Both the position numbers and the translations under genes were made by a program. Positions 1 to 8,222 of a stretch of 11,153 bases of DNA are shown one piece after another. The stretch lies in NCBI GenBank assembly GCA_015264885.1, contig JABZYY010000034.1, positions 1 through 11,153 on the forward strand. Reading direction: 5' to 3'. Each line of letters starts with the position of its first letter. Position 1 is the stretch's first letter. A model generated the notes under the pieces. That model had not been told where the DNA came from and searched no databases. It worked only from the letters and a program-made list of their open reading frames with translations. The DNA is from Streptococcus sp. Its GTDB lineage: Bacteria > Bacillota > Bacilli > Lactobacillales > Aerococcaceae.

Positions 1-404
1 CTATAAAATTGAGGAGCTGCCGCATCATGCGAAACCGCAAAACTCATGACATCTAAGTCTCCAAACGTTAGCGTATCTCCGGTATTGAAGATTTCCTGTT
101 GTTCAAGAGCGACTTTCCCGATTTTACCAGCCATAGCTTGCCACGTTTTTTCATTGGCATAAATTGGAATTCCATACTTACGAGCCAGAACCCCAATCCC
201 TTTAATGTGGTCGGAATGTTCATGGGTAACTAGAATGGCATCCACATCTGAAATGGAGCGATCAATCTTCTCCATTTGCGCAGTAATGGCTTTACCAGTG
301 AGTCCACAGTCCACTAATAATTTTTGTTTTGGCGTTTCGATGTAAGTAGCATTTCCCGAGCTACCACTCGCGAGTAAACTCACTTTCAAACCTTGTTCTT
401 GCAT
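1..404 (-). CDS. walJ: WalJ (YycJ) metallo-beta-lactamase-fold hydrolase, 3' end cut by window
   Basis: The first 134 residues are present; the rest lies beyond the left edge. The N-terminus carries the GSSGN signature typical of YycJ/WalJ proteins (residues 14-18), a strand ending in VDCG (about 31-34), the metal-binding THEHSDH motif (His61, His63, Asp65, His66), and a later SHDA (His126) that fits the next metal-ligand region. The family is a cytosolic, metal-dependent nuclease-like hydrolase. In Bacillus it is linked to coordinating division with replication, but its substrate is not settled. The ATG at 404 is preceded by AAGAAGGGA (411-419) with 6 nt spacing. That ribosome site overlaps the walI stop codon, so the gene is the next cistron of the wal operon, 13 bp after walI. 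Family identity is secure; exact function is not. Confidence 0.93.
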   Translation of the reverse strand, partial: MQEQGLKVSLLASGSSGNATYIETPKQKLLVDCGLTGKAITAQMEKIDRSISDVDAILVTHEHSDHIKGIGVLARKYGIPIYANEKTWQAMAGKIGKVALEQQEIFNTGDTLTFGDLDVMSFAVSHDAAAPQFY

Positions 405-417
405 GTTTATTCCCTTC

Positions 418-1287
418 TTATTGTTGTTGTACACTTTGCGTTGTTGTTGTGTTATTTGTAGTTGTACGCTGCGTTTGCGTGTTTGTTGTTTCTAGCGTTT
501 CATTGGCTAATACTGTTCCATGAATCGCATCTACACGACGGGCAATTAATTGTCCGTCAGCCTGACGAATTTCAATATACCACGCAGGTGAGTAAATTGA
601 AAAATCTTTTAATACAAGCGATTGATAGTACGATAATTTCACCGATTGAACGGTGGCCTTCGACGAAATTCGTCCGGCTAAGTATAGAACCTCAACCGCC
701 TTTTGAGCTGAAATCAATTCACGTTCTTTCCCAAGTACTTGCACACTTCCAGCATAAGTCTGTTCATAGCTTACGACTTGGTCATTGGCATTAATCGTAA
801 AGATAATTTGACTCGAGCCGTCCATAATCGTTAACTTATCTGCTTTTTGTGTATAAATCACTTTGCGGGTTGTTGGATTATAGGATGACCATGTGTATTG
901 GTCTCCAAAAGCCACTTGATTATTTTCAACGATTTTTGTTAAATCGGCAAAACTATCTGCAGATACAGAGCCACTTAAGTCTAATTGAATAGGAGTAATA
1001 AATTGGCCATTAATGACACTTTTTTCAATCGTCACGACTTGGTTTGGTAAACTAGAGAGTTTTCCGTCAGTGGACTCTGGTGTCACTTGTACAATTGGAA
1101 CGGCTTCTACCGTCGCATTCAGCGTTGGTAATGTAATTCCGTCTAGCTTCATTTGGTCGATGACGTTAATACTTGTATTCAATGGATTCTTTGTATCGGT
1201 TCGTTTTTGCCACACTAATCCGAATAAGAATAAATCGAGGATAAAGAAGCAGACGATGAGAACGACTGCGCTTCTCTTAAAATCCAT
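418..1287 (-). CDS. walI: WalI (YycI), membrane-anchored regulator of WalK
   Basis: This is a 289-residue protein starting MDFKRSAVV, with one N-terminal transmembrane segment (about residues 6-25) and a large extracytoplasmic region, matching the YycI family in length and position. In B. subtilis, YycI and YycH interact with the WalK kinase through their membrane helices and restrain it; in S. aureus they are reported as activators. The sign of the effect here is therefore unknown. The frame stays open 10 codons upstream, but the ATG at 1287 is preferred: it has a strong GGGAGGTGA ribosome site (1293-1301) and gives the expected K/R-flanked membrane anchor. It overlaps walH by 11 nt. The C-terminus ends in a low-complexity Thr/Asn/Gln tail (about the last 20 residues) encoded by CAA/ACA-type codons, probably a disordered extension. 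Confidence 0.93.
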   Translation of the reverse strand: MDFKRSAVVLIVCFFILDLFLFGLVWQKRTDTKNPLNTSINVIDQMKLDGITLPTLNATVEAVPIVQVTPESTDGKLSSLPNQVVTIEKSVINGQFITPIQLDLSGSVSADSFADLTKIVENNQVAFGDQYTWSSYNPTTRKVIYTQKADKLTIMDGSSQIIFTINANDQVVSYEQTYAGSVQVLGKERELISAQKAVEVLYLAGRISSKATVQSVKLSYYQSLVLKDFSIYSPAWYIEIRQADGQLIARRVDAIHGTVLANETLETTNTQTQRTTTNNTTTTQSVQQQ

Positions 1288-2632
1288 CTGCGTCACCTCC
1301 CGTTGTTGTCGGTCCATTCGCTGGTTCTGTTTGACTCTTCTCGGCTTTTAATTCAGCCAGAGTCTTCCAAGTACCATTCTTTTTAATGTACCACGTTGGT
1401 GTAAACTCAACAATTTGTACACTCTCACTACTGATTGTCCATGAATATCCGATACGAATATCTTCAATTTCATTCATGACAAATCCTTCGTTCAATAATT
1501 CAGTGACAATCGTCTTTCCACCAACTACCATTACCTTCTTACTTTTTGTCGGTAACGGCGTTTGTGCAATCAGTGATGAGGTTCTCATTTTCTCGATTCC
1601 TGTTGAATTGACCTTTATTTGCGTGAAACCTTCTTTGCCACTGGATAAGATTGGATAAGAATCCACGTAACGAACATATTCAACGAGATTATTATTTAAA
1701 TCTACCGAGAATAGACTCACGCCCATTTGCCAGCCTCCAAGACGTTTCATCTGTCCGAAAGTTTGCGTTAAGTTATTAGTATATAGTAACGTTTCCTCTC
1801 CTGAGCGGTTCTCGAAGAAAGTGACCACATTTGTCGTACGGTCTAATTTCAATTGCGATAAATTATCATTGTATACAACGGTCTTTCCGTCTCCACGCGT
1901 ACGAATTTCTGATTGATTCGTAAATAACTGAGTAATATAGAAACTCATTGGAATCTGCTCGATTAAATAGGCAGACTGTTCCACATTCAAATTATCTTGT
2001 TCGACAAAGAATTGTTTTGTTTTTCCACGGTACGATTCAACTTCGTAAAAATCACTATCCGCGTATAATCCCTCTAATGATGTTTTGAAACTTTCATTTA
2101 CTTTAGCACTGTAGAGTTGTTTCGTGTCATCATTGATGAAATAAGCAGTAGAAGGATCATCTGTGCGAATCACAATACGAGAAAAACGATCATTATTTAA
2201 GTCGTCCATATTTCCATCAAAGAATCGGTTCACAATTCCAAATGAATGCAGCCCATCAAATAAAATCTGAATTCTGGCTTCACGTAAGACGAGATTTTCA
2301 TAACTAGTCTCGTCCATGACTTCTAAACGCGTTAAATTCGTAAATTGTTTATTTAAGTGTGCATTGACTTCCTTCATAATGGAAGCACTGCTCGTCATTT
2401 CGAATTTATTTTTGTTTGTTAGAACCATTCGAGTTGGTCTAAACACATCTTCTGTTGTATAAGTTGCACGAACTTGCACACCTGTATCTTGTGTCGTTGC
2501 GACATTATTATTTTGCTTTTTATTCGTAAAGAAATCAACCGGACGTACTACGATGAGATACGTAAACACAAAGCTAATGGCCATTAATACAAAGAGCGCC
2601 GTTAGCATTGCTCGATAACGTTTAAAATTCAT
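1277..2632 (-). CDS. walH: WalH (YycH), membrane-anchored regulator of WalK
   Basis: This is a 451-residue protein beginning MNFKRYRAML, with an N-terminal transmembrane helix (about residues 9-29) followed by an extracytoplasmic domain. Length, topology and position between walK and walI identify it as YycH/WalH. In Bacillus and Staphylococcus it forms a membrane complex with WalI and WalK and modulates kinase activity. The frame is open for 23 more codons upstream, inside walK, but the ATG at 2632 places the helix directly at the N-terminus as in homologues. It has purine-rich GAGG and GGTGA elements upstream (2638-2648). It overlaps the walK stop by 11 nt, so translation is probably coupled. 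The last codons (ending GGDADGF) contain the walI ribosome site. Sequence conservation in this family is low, so the call rests mainly on context and topology. Confidence 0.92.
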   Translation of the reverse strand: MNFKRYRAMLTALFVLMAISFVFTYLIVVRPVDFFTNKKQNNNVATTQDTGVQVRATYTTEDVFRPTRMVLTNKNKFEMTSSASIMKEVNAHLNKQFTNLTRLEVMDETSYENLVLREARIQILFDGLHSFGIVNRFFDGNMDDLNNDRFSRIVIRTDDPSTAYFINDDTKQLYSAKVNESFKTSLEGLYADSDFYEVESYRGKTKQFFVEQDNLNVEQSAYLIEQIPMSFYITQLFTNQSEIRTRGDGKTVVYNDNLSQLKLDRTTNVVTFFENRSGEETLLYTNNLTQTFGQMKRLGGWQMGVSLFSVDLNNNLVEYVRYVDSYPILSSGKEGFTQIKVNSTGIEKMRTSSLIAQTPLPTKSKKVMVVGGKTIVTELLNEGFVMNEIEDIRIGYSWTISSESVQIVEFTPTWYIKKNGTWKTLAELKAEKSQTEPANGPTTTGGDADGF

Positions 2633-4478
2633 CCCATTCACCGTCCTCTTCAAATGGAACATATGGTAGAGAAACAAAGAATGTTGATCCTTTGTTTTCA
2701 ATACTGTTCACCCAAATTTTTCCACCGTGTAATTGAACGACTTCTTTCGCGATAGCCAGTCCAAGACCACTACCACCCATTGCTCTTGAGCGAGCCTTAT
2801 CTACACGATAGAATCGGTCGAATAAGTGTGGAATATCCTTACGAGGAATTCCCAACCCTTCGTCACTTACACTCACGATTAAGTCCGTATGAGTTTCCAT
2901 TAAACGAACGATAATACGACCCCCGTCTGGAGAATATTTAATCGCATTATTGATAATATTATCCAGCACCTGTGTCATCTTATCTTGGTCAATTTCAACC
3001 CATAGGTCGCGTTGTGTAATATCCGTTAAAATACGGTAGTTCTTTTCACGATATTGGTCACTTGAAAGCACCATATCGAAACGGTTGGCAATATGTTTCA
3101 CCAACTCGTTCATATTCACGAACTCCTTATCGAGTTCAAGACGGTTTTGGTCCATACGCGATAAGTTGAGTAAGTCCGTAATCATACGCATCATACGGTC
3201 TGTTTCAGTTTCGATAACGTTTAAGAATTCTGGCGCAATTTCTTTATTTTCCCATGCTCCATCCACCAACGCTTCTGTATAACTCTTAATACTTGTTAGT
3301 GGGGTACGTAATTCGTGGGAAACGTTCGATACGAAATTACGACGTTCGCGGTCGATTTTTTCTTGCTCGGTAACGTCTGTTAAGACGCAGACAAGACCGC
3401 TAATAAATCCAGATTCACGTTGGATGACTGAGAACTCACATTGAACAATCGTATCTTCGCCATCTTCTTCAAACGTAATCATACGTTCTTCTTGAGACTC
3501 GAGTAAATCCCTGAAAGTCACAGTACGGTCGAGTCTTAATACATCTAATAGTGGTGTACCGACAATACGTTCGCTACGTAAGTTTAAAATATCTAACGCA
3601 GCCGCATTGATAATCACAATACGTCCACGACGGTCGGTCGCAATTACCCCGTCACTCATATGACGAAGGACACTATCCAGCCTTTGCCGTTCCGCTTCGG
3701 TTCCTTCTTGTGCTTCTTTAATCTTCACAGAGAGGTCGTTAATCGCTTGTCCAAGTTGACCAAGCTCATCGTCTCCGTAAATCATCACTTCACCTGTATA
3801 GTTTCCTTCGGCGATTTGCTCAGTTTGTTGCTTCATCTCTGCGATTGGACGCGTAATCCCTTGTGAAATCATCACGGTAATCACGATCGCCAAAATAATG
3901 ACAAAGATAGAAGAACTAATAAAGATAACCCCGATATCTTTGACTTGCGTATAACGCGATTCGATATTCGATGTTACCGAAATAATCCCAACCGGATTTC
4001 CTGAAGCAGTATTCACTGGGTCAATCGGTGAAACGTATTTCCAATAACGCGTTTCGCCTTCCGTGAAGTTGTAGCTTTGAACGGTATTCGACACAACGAC
4101 TTGTTGAACGTCCGCTTCTGTTGAACGCGTTCCTACAACAGATTGTTGCGTTTGGTTGGTTGTTCCCAAAATATATCCTTGCATGTCCATGATGCGAATT
4201 TCGACAATACTATTCCCTGTAGGATAATCTTGTAGCAATTGCGAAATTTCAGACATCTTCGCTTCATCGGTCGCATCTTTTGCCAAAATCGGCTGCACGT
4301 TATTCTTCAAGAACCCTACTTGCAGTTGGATTTGTTCTTGGAAGTTGGAAATCATTTGCGACTCTAATTGCGTTAAGAAGTTCGCGACAATGAGTTGCAG
4401 CGAGATGACTAAGAGCAGGATGAACAGCATCGGAATCTTAAATTGAATGGAACGAAAGAATCGTTTCACTGTCTTCAT
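2622..4478 (-). CDS. walK: WalK (YycG/VicK) sensor histidine kinase
   Basis: This 618-residue kinase senses cell-wall state and phosphorylates WalR. Domains in order: TM1 (about 14-36), an extracellular sensor domain (about 37-182), TM2 (about 183-205), HAMP (about 206-258), a cytoplasmic PAS (about 263-370), a HisKA helix pair with phospho-acceptor His388 in NVSHELRTPL, then the ATPase domain with N-box Asn507/Asn511, G1 DEGLGIP (539-545), F-box FDRFYRVD (553-560) and G2 GGSGLGLAI (568-576). All catalytic boxes are intact. The E/T of HELRT (Glu389, Thr392 region) used for phosphatase activity is kept. The ATG at 4478 has GAGGGG (4489-4494) 10 nt upstream. It lies 82 bp after walR, across a hairpin, and overlaps walH. 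In the PAS domain, His273, Asp276 and Glu371 match the zinc ligands described in S. aureus, but the fourth position is Thr367 rather than His. Confidence 0.98.
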   Translation of the reverse strand: MKTVKRFFRSIQFKIPMLFILLLVISLQLIVANFLTQLESQMISNFQEQIQLQVGFLKNNVQPILAKDATDEAKMSEISQLLQDYPTGNSIVEIRIMDMQGYILGTTNQTQQSVVGTRSTEADVQQVVVSNTVQSYNFTEGETRYWKYVSPIDPVNTASGNPVGIISVTSNIESRYTQVKDIGVIFISSSIFVIILAIVITVMISQGITRPIAEMKQQTEQIAEGNYTGEVMIYGDDELGQLGQAINDLSVKIKEAQEGTEAERQRLDSVLRHMSDGVIATDRRGRIVIINAAALDILNLRSERIVGTPLLDVLRLDRTVTFRDLLESQEERMITFEEDGEDTIVQCEFSVIQRESGFISGLVCVLTDVTEQEKIDRERRNFVSNVSHELRTPLTSIKSYTEALVDGAWENKEIAPEFLNVIETETDRMMRMITDLLNLSRMDQNRLELDKEFVNMNELVKHIANRFDMVLSSDQYREKNYRILTDITQRDLWVEIDQDKMTQVLDNIINNAIKYSPDGGRIIVRLMETHTDLIVSVSDEGLGIPRKDIPHLFDRFYRVDKARSRAMGGSGLGLAIAKEVVQLHGGKIWVNSIENKGSTFFVSLPYVPFEEDGEWDEF

Positions 4479-4506
4479 GAGTCATTTTCCCCTCTACTTT
4501 TTAGCA

Positions 4507-4555
4507 AAATACGCTTTTCTTGCCGGTAGAATAGGTGGCAAGGAAAAGCGCATTT
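4507..4555 (-). terminator. Hairpin between walR and walK: attenuator or partial terminator candidate
   Basis: In the transcript direction, CGCTTTTCCTTGCC (complement of 4537-4550) can pair with GGCAAGAAAAGCG (complement of 4512-4524). This forms 13 base pairs with one bulged G around a 12-nt loop. The stem can extend by four A-U pairs after one mismatch (4507-4510 with 4552-4555). The 3' side is followed by TATTTTGCTAAAAAG, a weak U-tract. It fills most of the 82-bp gap and ends about 12 nt before the walK ribosome site. It could be a leaky terminator, an mRNA-stability or processing element, or a translational modulator. Its presence is clear; its function is inferred. Confidence 0.6.
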
Positions 4556-4560
4556 CAATC

Positions 4561-5277
4561 TTAAGCTTCTTTTTCTTGATCTGGGGTCTTAATGTAGTAA
4601 CCTACCCCACGACGAGTCATAATCCATGTTGGGTGACTCGGTGTATCTTCGATTTTTTCACGTAAGCGACGTACTGTAACGTCCACTGTACGCACATCTC
4701 CGAAGTAATCATAGCCCCAAACCGTTTGCAACAAGTGCTCACGTGTAATGACTTGTCCGATATGTTTTGCTAAGTAATGAAGTAATTCAAACTCACGGTG
4801 CGTTAATTCGATTTCTTCGCCACGTTTTGAAACCACATAAGCATCTTCATGGATAATGAGTGAGCCTAATACGATTTCGTTAGCTGTTTTTTCTTCTTCG
4901 GCTTCCGCTGGAGCTAATTGTTGACGACGTAAGTTTGCTTTCACACGCGCGATTAACTCACGGTTTGAGAAAGGTTTTGTCACATAGTCATCGGCTCCAA
5001 GTTCAAGACCTAAAACTTTATCGATTTCAGAGTCTTTTGCTGTCACCATGATAATTGGGACATTGCTTGTTTTACGGATTTCACGGCACACTTCTAAGCC
5101 ATCAATTTTCGGTAACATTAAGTCTAAAATAACTAAATCTGGATTTTTTTCGTTGAAAGCCACCAGACCCTCTTCACCGTCAAAGGCTGTGATTACTTCA
5201 AAGCCCTCTTTTGTAAGACTAAACTTGACGATGTCTGAGATTGGCTTCTCATCATCTACAACTAGGATTTTTTTCAT
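4561..5277 (-). CDS. walR: WalR (YycF/VicR) OmpR-family response regulator
   Basis: This 238-residue regulator controls autolysins and other cell-wall genes. The receiver domain (about 1-118) has the acidic pair Asp8/Asp9, phospho-acceptor Asp52 (LDLMLP), switch Thr79, Tyr98 and Lys101 (DDYVTKPF). Thr100 aligns with the threonine that PrkC phosphorylates in B. subtilis WalR. A short acidic linker (about 121-133) leads to the winged-helix DNA-binding domain (about 134-232), with recognition-helix residues in [15 protein letters not shown] and the wing GVGYY. Length matches the family. The ATG at 5277 is preceded by a near-perfect AAAGGAGGA (5283-5291). Only 28 bp separate it from purA, with no terminator, so read-through from purA is likely. 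No WalR-type direct repeat (TGTWAH-N5-TGTWAH) was found upstream. Confidence 0.98.
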   Translation of the reverse strand: MKKILVVDDEKPISDIVKFSLTKEGFEVITAFDGEEGLVAFNEKNPDLVILDLMLPKIDGLEVCREIRKTSNVPIIMVTAKDSEIDKVLGLELGADDYVTKPFSNRELIARVKANLRRQQLAPAEAEEEKTANEIVLGSLIIHEDAYVVSKRGEEIELTHREFELLHYLAKHIGQVITREHLLQTVWGYDYFGDVRTVDVTVRRLREKIEDTPSHPTWIMTRRGVGYYIKTPDQEKEA

Positions 5278-5305
5278 ATAAATCCTCCTTTACTCTATTA
5301 CTTTT

Positions 5306-6595
5306 TTATGCCCAAACACTTTCTAAAATGTTGGTTTGTTCTCTATCTGGTCCTACACTGAATGTAGAAATACGTACGCCGACTAATTCAGAAATACGAC
5401 GAACATAGTTGCGTGCATTTTCAGGAAGCTCTTCAAGTGAACGGCATCCTGTAATGTCTTCGTTCCAACCTGGTAATTCTTCATACACAGGTTCGCATTG
5501 TGCTAGTTCTACTAGGCTTGCTGGGTAGTGAGAAATTTCTTCTCCATTTGGTTTACGGTAAGCGACACAGATTTTCACTGTTTCTAAACCAGTTAATACG
5601 TCAATACTGTTTAAGCTTAAGTTTGTAATGCCTGATACACGTTTAGAGTGACGCATTACAACGCTATCGAACCAACCAACACGTCTTGGACGTCCAGTTG
5701 TTGTACCATATTCACGTCCGACTTCACGAATACGTGAGCCGATTTCATCGAATAATTCTGTTGGGAAAGGTCCATCCCCTACACGAGAAGTGTATGCTTT
5801 ACATACCCCAACGACTTTATTAATTTTTGAAGGTCCAACACCGCTACCGATAGTCACCCCACCAGCAACTGGGTTTGAAGATGTTACGAATGGATAAGTA
5901 CCTTGGTCGATATCCAACATAACTCCTTGTGCCCCTTCAAATAATACGCGTTTTCCTTGGTCTAATGCATCGTTTAAAATCACTGAAGTGTCGCAAACGT
6001 ATTGTTTCATTTGTTGACCATATTCGTAGTACTCTTCGAAAATGTCATCAAACTCAATTGGTTCTGCATCGTACATTTTAGTAAAGAGACGATTCTTTTC
6101 AGCTAAGTTGATTCTTAGACGTTCCGCAAATACTTCACGGTCTAGTAAGTCCGCCACACGAATCCCAACACGCGCTGCTTTATCCATGTAGCAAGGTCCA
6201 ATCCCTTTATTCGTTGTCCCAATTTTGTTGTCGCCTTTAGCTTCTTCTTGTAATTGGTCTAAGCGAATGTGGTATGGCAAGATGACATGCGCGCGGTCTG
6301 AAATACGTAAGTTATCAGTAGTCACATTTCTTTCGTGTAAATACGCTAGTTCTGTGATAAGAGATTTTGGATTTAATACAACCCCGTTTCCAATCACGCT
6401 GATTTTCTCTGGTGAAAAAATTCCTGATGGAATTAAGTGAAGTTTATAAGTCACTCCATTGAATTGAATCGTATGTCCTGCATTGTCTCCCCCTTGATAG
6501 CGGGCAATGACTTCTGCGTTCTCACTGAGGAAGTCTGTAATTTTTCCTTTACCTTCGTCTCCCCATTGTGTTCCTACTACTACTACTGATGACAT
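5306..6595 (-). CDS. purA: Adenylosuccinate synthetase
   Basis: PurA condenses IMP with aspartate using GTP to make adenylosuccinate, the first committed step to AMP, in the cytosol. The 429-residue length matches bacterial PurA. Visible landmarks are the GTP/IMP loop GDEGKGK (12-18) with catalytic Asp13, NAGHT with catalytic His41, [15 protein letters not shown] for IMP contact, FEGAQG followed by [10 protein letters not shown], and [12 protein letters not shown] near the C-terminus. A GTG lies three codons upstream in frame, but it sits inside the GAGGTG ribosome site (6602-6608), so the ATG at 6595 is the start. It follows dnaB by 43 bp with no terminator and precedes walR by 28 bp. No PurBox-like CGAAC element or convincing promoter is visible in the upstream gap. 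Confidence 0.98.
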   Translation of the reverse strand: MSSVVVVGTQWGDEGKGKITDFLSENAEVIARYQGGDNAGHTIQFNGVTYKLHLIPSGIFSPEKISVIGNGVVLNPKSLITELAYLHERNVTTDNLRISDRAHVILPYHIRLDQLQEEAKGDNKIGTTNKGIGPCYMDKAARVGIRVADLLDREVFAERLRINLAEKNRLFTKMYDAEPIEFDDIFEEYYEYGQQMKQYVCDTSVILNDALDQGKRVLFEGAQGVMLDIDQGTYPFVTSSNPVAGGVTIGSGVGPSKINKVVGVCKAYTSRVGDGPFPTELFDEIGSRIREVGREYGTTTGRPRRVGWFDSVVMRHSKRVSGITNLSLNSIDVLTGLETVKICVAYRKPNGEEISHYPASLVELAQCEPVYEELPGWNEDITGCRSLEELPENARNYVRRISELVGVRISTFSVGPDREQTNILESVWA

Positions 6596-6638
6596 TTGAC
6601 GCACCTCTTCTTTGTATTATTCATTTAAATGTCTGTTA

Positions 6639-8024
6639 TTAGGCCATTGGAGCGTTTTGCTCGACTCCATCTGGCACAAGATTTGTAAATTTATTAAATT
6701 CTTTCATGAAGTTCAATTCAACCGTTCCACGAGGACCGCTACGGTTTTTCTCGATAATCACTTCAATGGTACTATTTGGTTCCACCTCTGGAACATGTCC
6801 ATTCTCATCTGGCTCTTGACGATAGTAATCATCACGATATAAGAACGCTACGATATCGGCATCTTGCTCGATAGATCCAGATTCACGAATATCTGACATG
6901 ATTGGTCGTTTATCTTGACGTTGTTCCACACCACGCGATAATTGCGAAAGTGCGATAACAGGAACTTTTAATTCCTTCGCTAATTTCTTCAAGTTACGAG
7001 AGATTTCAGAAACCTCTTGTTGACGACTCTCTTTTCCGTTTCCTTCAATCAACTGCAAGTAGTCGATGACGACTAGCCCAAGATTATTACGCTCTTGTTT
7101 TAGACGACGACATTTTGCACGGATTTCAGCAACACGAATCCCTGGAGTATCATCAATAAAAATTGGTGCTTCAGATAATGCTCCGGTCGCCACGAAATAT
7201 TGTGTATATTCTTCAGGCGTTAATTTACCTGTTTTCAAATGTCCTGCATTGATGCTAGCATGTGAACAGATAATACGTTCTACAAGAGACTCAGCACCCA
7301 TTTCAAGACTGAAGATGGCTACCGTTTCGTTCAGGTTCACGGCAACGTTCTTTGCAATATTCAATACAAAGGCCGTTTTACCAACAGATGGACGAGCCGC
7401 TAAGATGATTAACTCATCCGCATGCAGACCTGACGTCATTCTGTCTAAGCCGATATACCCTGTCGCAATCCCTGTCACTTCACCATTGTTTTTCGCACGC
7501 TCTTCTAAGCTTTCATAAGCAGTACGAAGAACCGTACTAATTGGAATAAATCCTGCTTTATTACGTCCTTCCGATACTGAAAGAATATCTTTCTCAGCAG
7601 TATCCAAGACGGTGGCAATTGGTTCATCCTCTTGGTAAGCCGTTTTTACAATATTTGTCGAAGTTTTAATTAATTTACGGCGCGTAGATTTTTCTAAAAC
7701 GATTTGCGTATAGTATTCTACGTTGGCTGCAGTTGGCACTTTATCAAGAAGCTCGATTAGCGTAACTTCTCCACCAATATTCTCCATTTGATTCTTTTGT
7801 CTTAAAATCTCTGAAACGGTGATTGCGTCAATATCGATATTGTTTTGATTTAATTCAATCATTGCCGCAAAAATTAATTGATGAGAAACACGATAGAAAT
7901 CTTCCGGTGTCAAAAATTCCATAACCGAAATAATCGAGTCACTAGCAAGAAGAATAGACCCTAAAACGGCTTCTTCTGCCTCAATATTTTGTGGTGGAAC
8001 TAAATTTGGATATAGTTCTTCCAT
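6639..8024 (-). CDS. dnaB: Replicative DNA helicase DnaB (DnaC in Bacillus)
   Basis: This 461-residue hexameric helicase unwinds DNA at the fork and recruits primase. The N-terminal domain (about 1-105) is followed by a linker helix and the RecA-like ATPase (about 180-445). Walker A is ARPSVGKT (210-217, Lys216), the catalytic Glu is in SLEMG (Glu241), Walker B is VVIDYLQL (Asp321), the sensor Gln is in ALSQLSRGVEQR (Gln361), and the arginine-finger region is KNRSGPRG (427-433). It has no intein and is of normal family length. The ATG at 8024 has AAAGGGTG (8030-8037) 5 nt upstream. It is the first gene after the rplI terminator and has its own candidate promoter, so it probably leads a dnaB-purA-wal transcript. 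Confidence 0.98.
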   Translation of the reverse strand: MEELYPNLVPPQNIEAEEAVLGSILLASDSIISVMEFLTPEDFYRVSHQLIFAAMIELNQNNIDIDAITVSEILRQKNQMENIGGEVTLIELLDKVPTAANVEYYTQIVLEKSTRRKLIKTSTNIVKTAYQEDEPIATVLDTAEKDILSVSEGRNKAGFIPISTVLRTAYESLEERAKNNGEVTGIATGYIGLDRMTSGLHADELIILAARPSVGKTAFVLNIAKNVAVNLNETVAIFSLEMGAESLVERIICSHASINAGHLKTGKLTPEEYTQYFVATGALSEAPIFIDDTPGIRVAEIRAKCRRLKQERNNLGLVVIDYLQLIEGNGKESRQQEVSEISRNLKKLAKELKVPVIALSQLSRGVEQRQDKRPIMSDIRESGSIEQDADIVAFLYRDDYYRQEPDENGHVPEVEPNSTIEVIIEKNRSGPRGTVELNFMKEFNKFTNLVPDGVEQNAPMA

Positions 8025-8068
8025 TCAAACACCCTTTCTACTAAAAATAACCATAAAAATACAGTTTC

Positions 8069-8098
8069 ATTGTATCATAAAACGCTGTAATAAAACAG
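8069..8098 (-). promoter_or_regulatory. Candidate promoter for dnaB
   Basis: On the minus strand TGATACAAT gives an extended -10 (TG-n-TACAAT; hexamer at 8069-8074). The -35 is poor: TGTTTT (8092-8097) at 17 bp or CTGTTT (8093-8098) at 18 bp. Transcription would start near 8062, leaving a leader of about 38 nt before the dnaB ATG. It is the best candidate in the 198-bp rplI-dnaB spacer. A short CTGT/ACAG inverted repeat overlaps the -35 region. Confidence 0.45.
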
Positions 8099-8173
8099 AA
8101 GAGTGAGTCTTTTCGAGCATGAAAACTTGTATGTTCATTTGTAACTTTGTGAACTGTATCACATATTTAAAAC

Positions 8174-8211
8174 CAAAAGAAAAAAGGATTCTCCACAACG
8201 GGAAAATCCTT
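8174..8211 (-). terminator. Intrinsic terminator after rplI
   Basis: In the transcript, AAGGATTTTCC pairs with GGAGAATCCTT (11 bp with one G-U) around a 6-nt loop and is followed directly by a TTTTTTCTTTT tract. It starts 11 bp after the rplI stop and closes the gdpP-rplI unit before the dnaB promoter. Confidence 0.9.
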
Positions 8212-8222
8212 AGTATTTCTTA

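Noticed and set aside
462..794. 110-residue plus-strand open frame opposite walI
   Set aside because: It is antisense to walI with no ribosome site and resembles no known family.
2633..2701. Longer WalH N-terminus starting 23 codons upstream within walK
   Set aside because: It would put a non-homologous soluble extension before the membrane helix and lacks the family's expected start; the ATG at 2632 fits better.
7066..7518. 150-residue plus-strand open frame opposite dnaB
   Set aside because: It lies wholly inside the dnaB coding sequence, its composition follows the antisense codons, and no start signal is visible.
8133..8154. Inverted repeat GTTCA-N12-TGAAC upstream of dnaB as a possible operator
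   Set aside because: Arms are only 5 bp with a 12-bp spacer, at a level expected by chance in AT-rich spacers, and it lies well upstream of the candidate promoter.
8025..8222. WalR direct-repeat binding site or PurBox in the dnaB upstream region
   Set aside because: TGTAAC and TGTAAT half-sites occur, but no second TGTWAH at the required 5-bp spacing was found, and no CGAAC-type PurBox half was seen.
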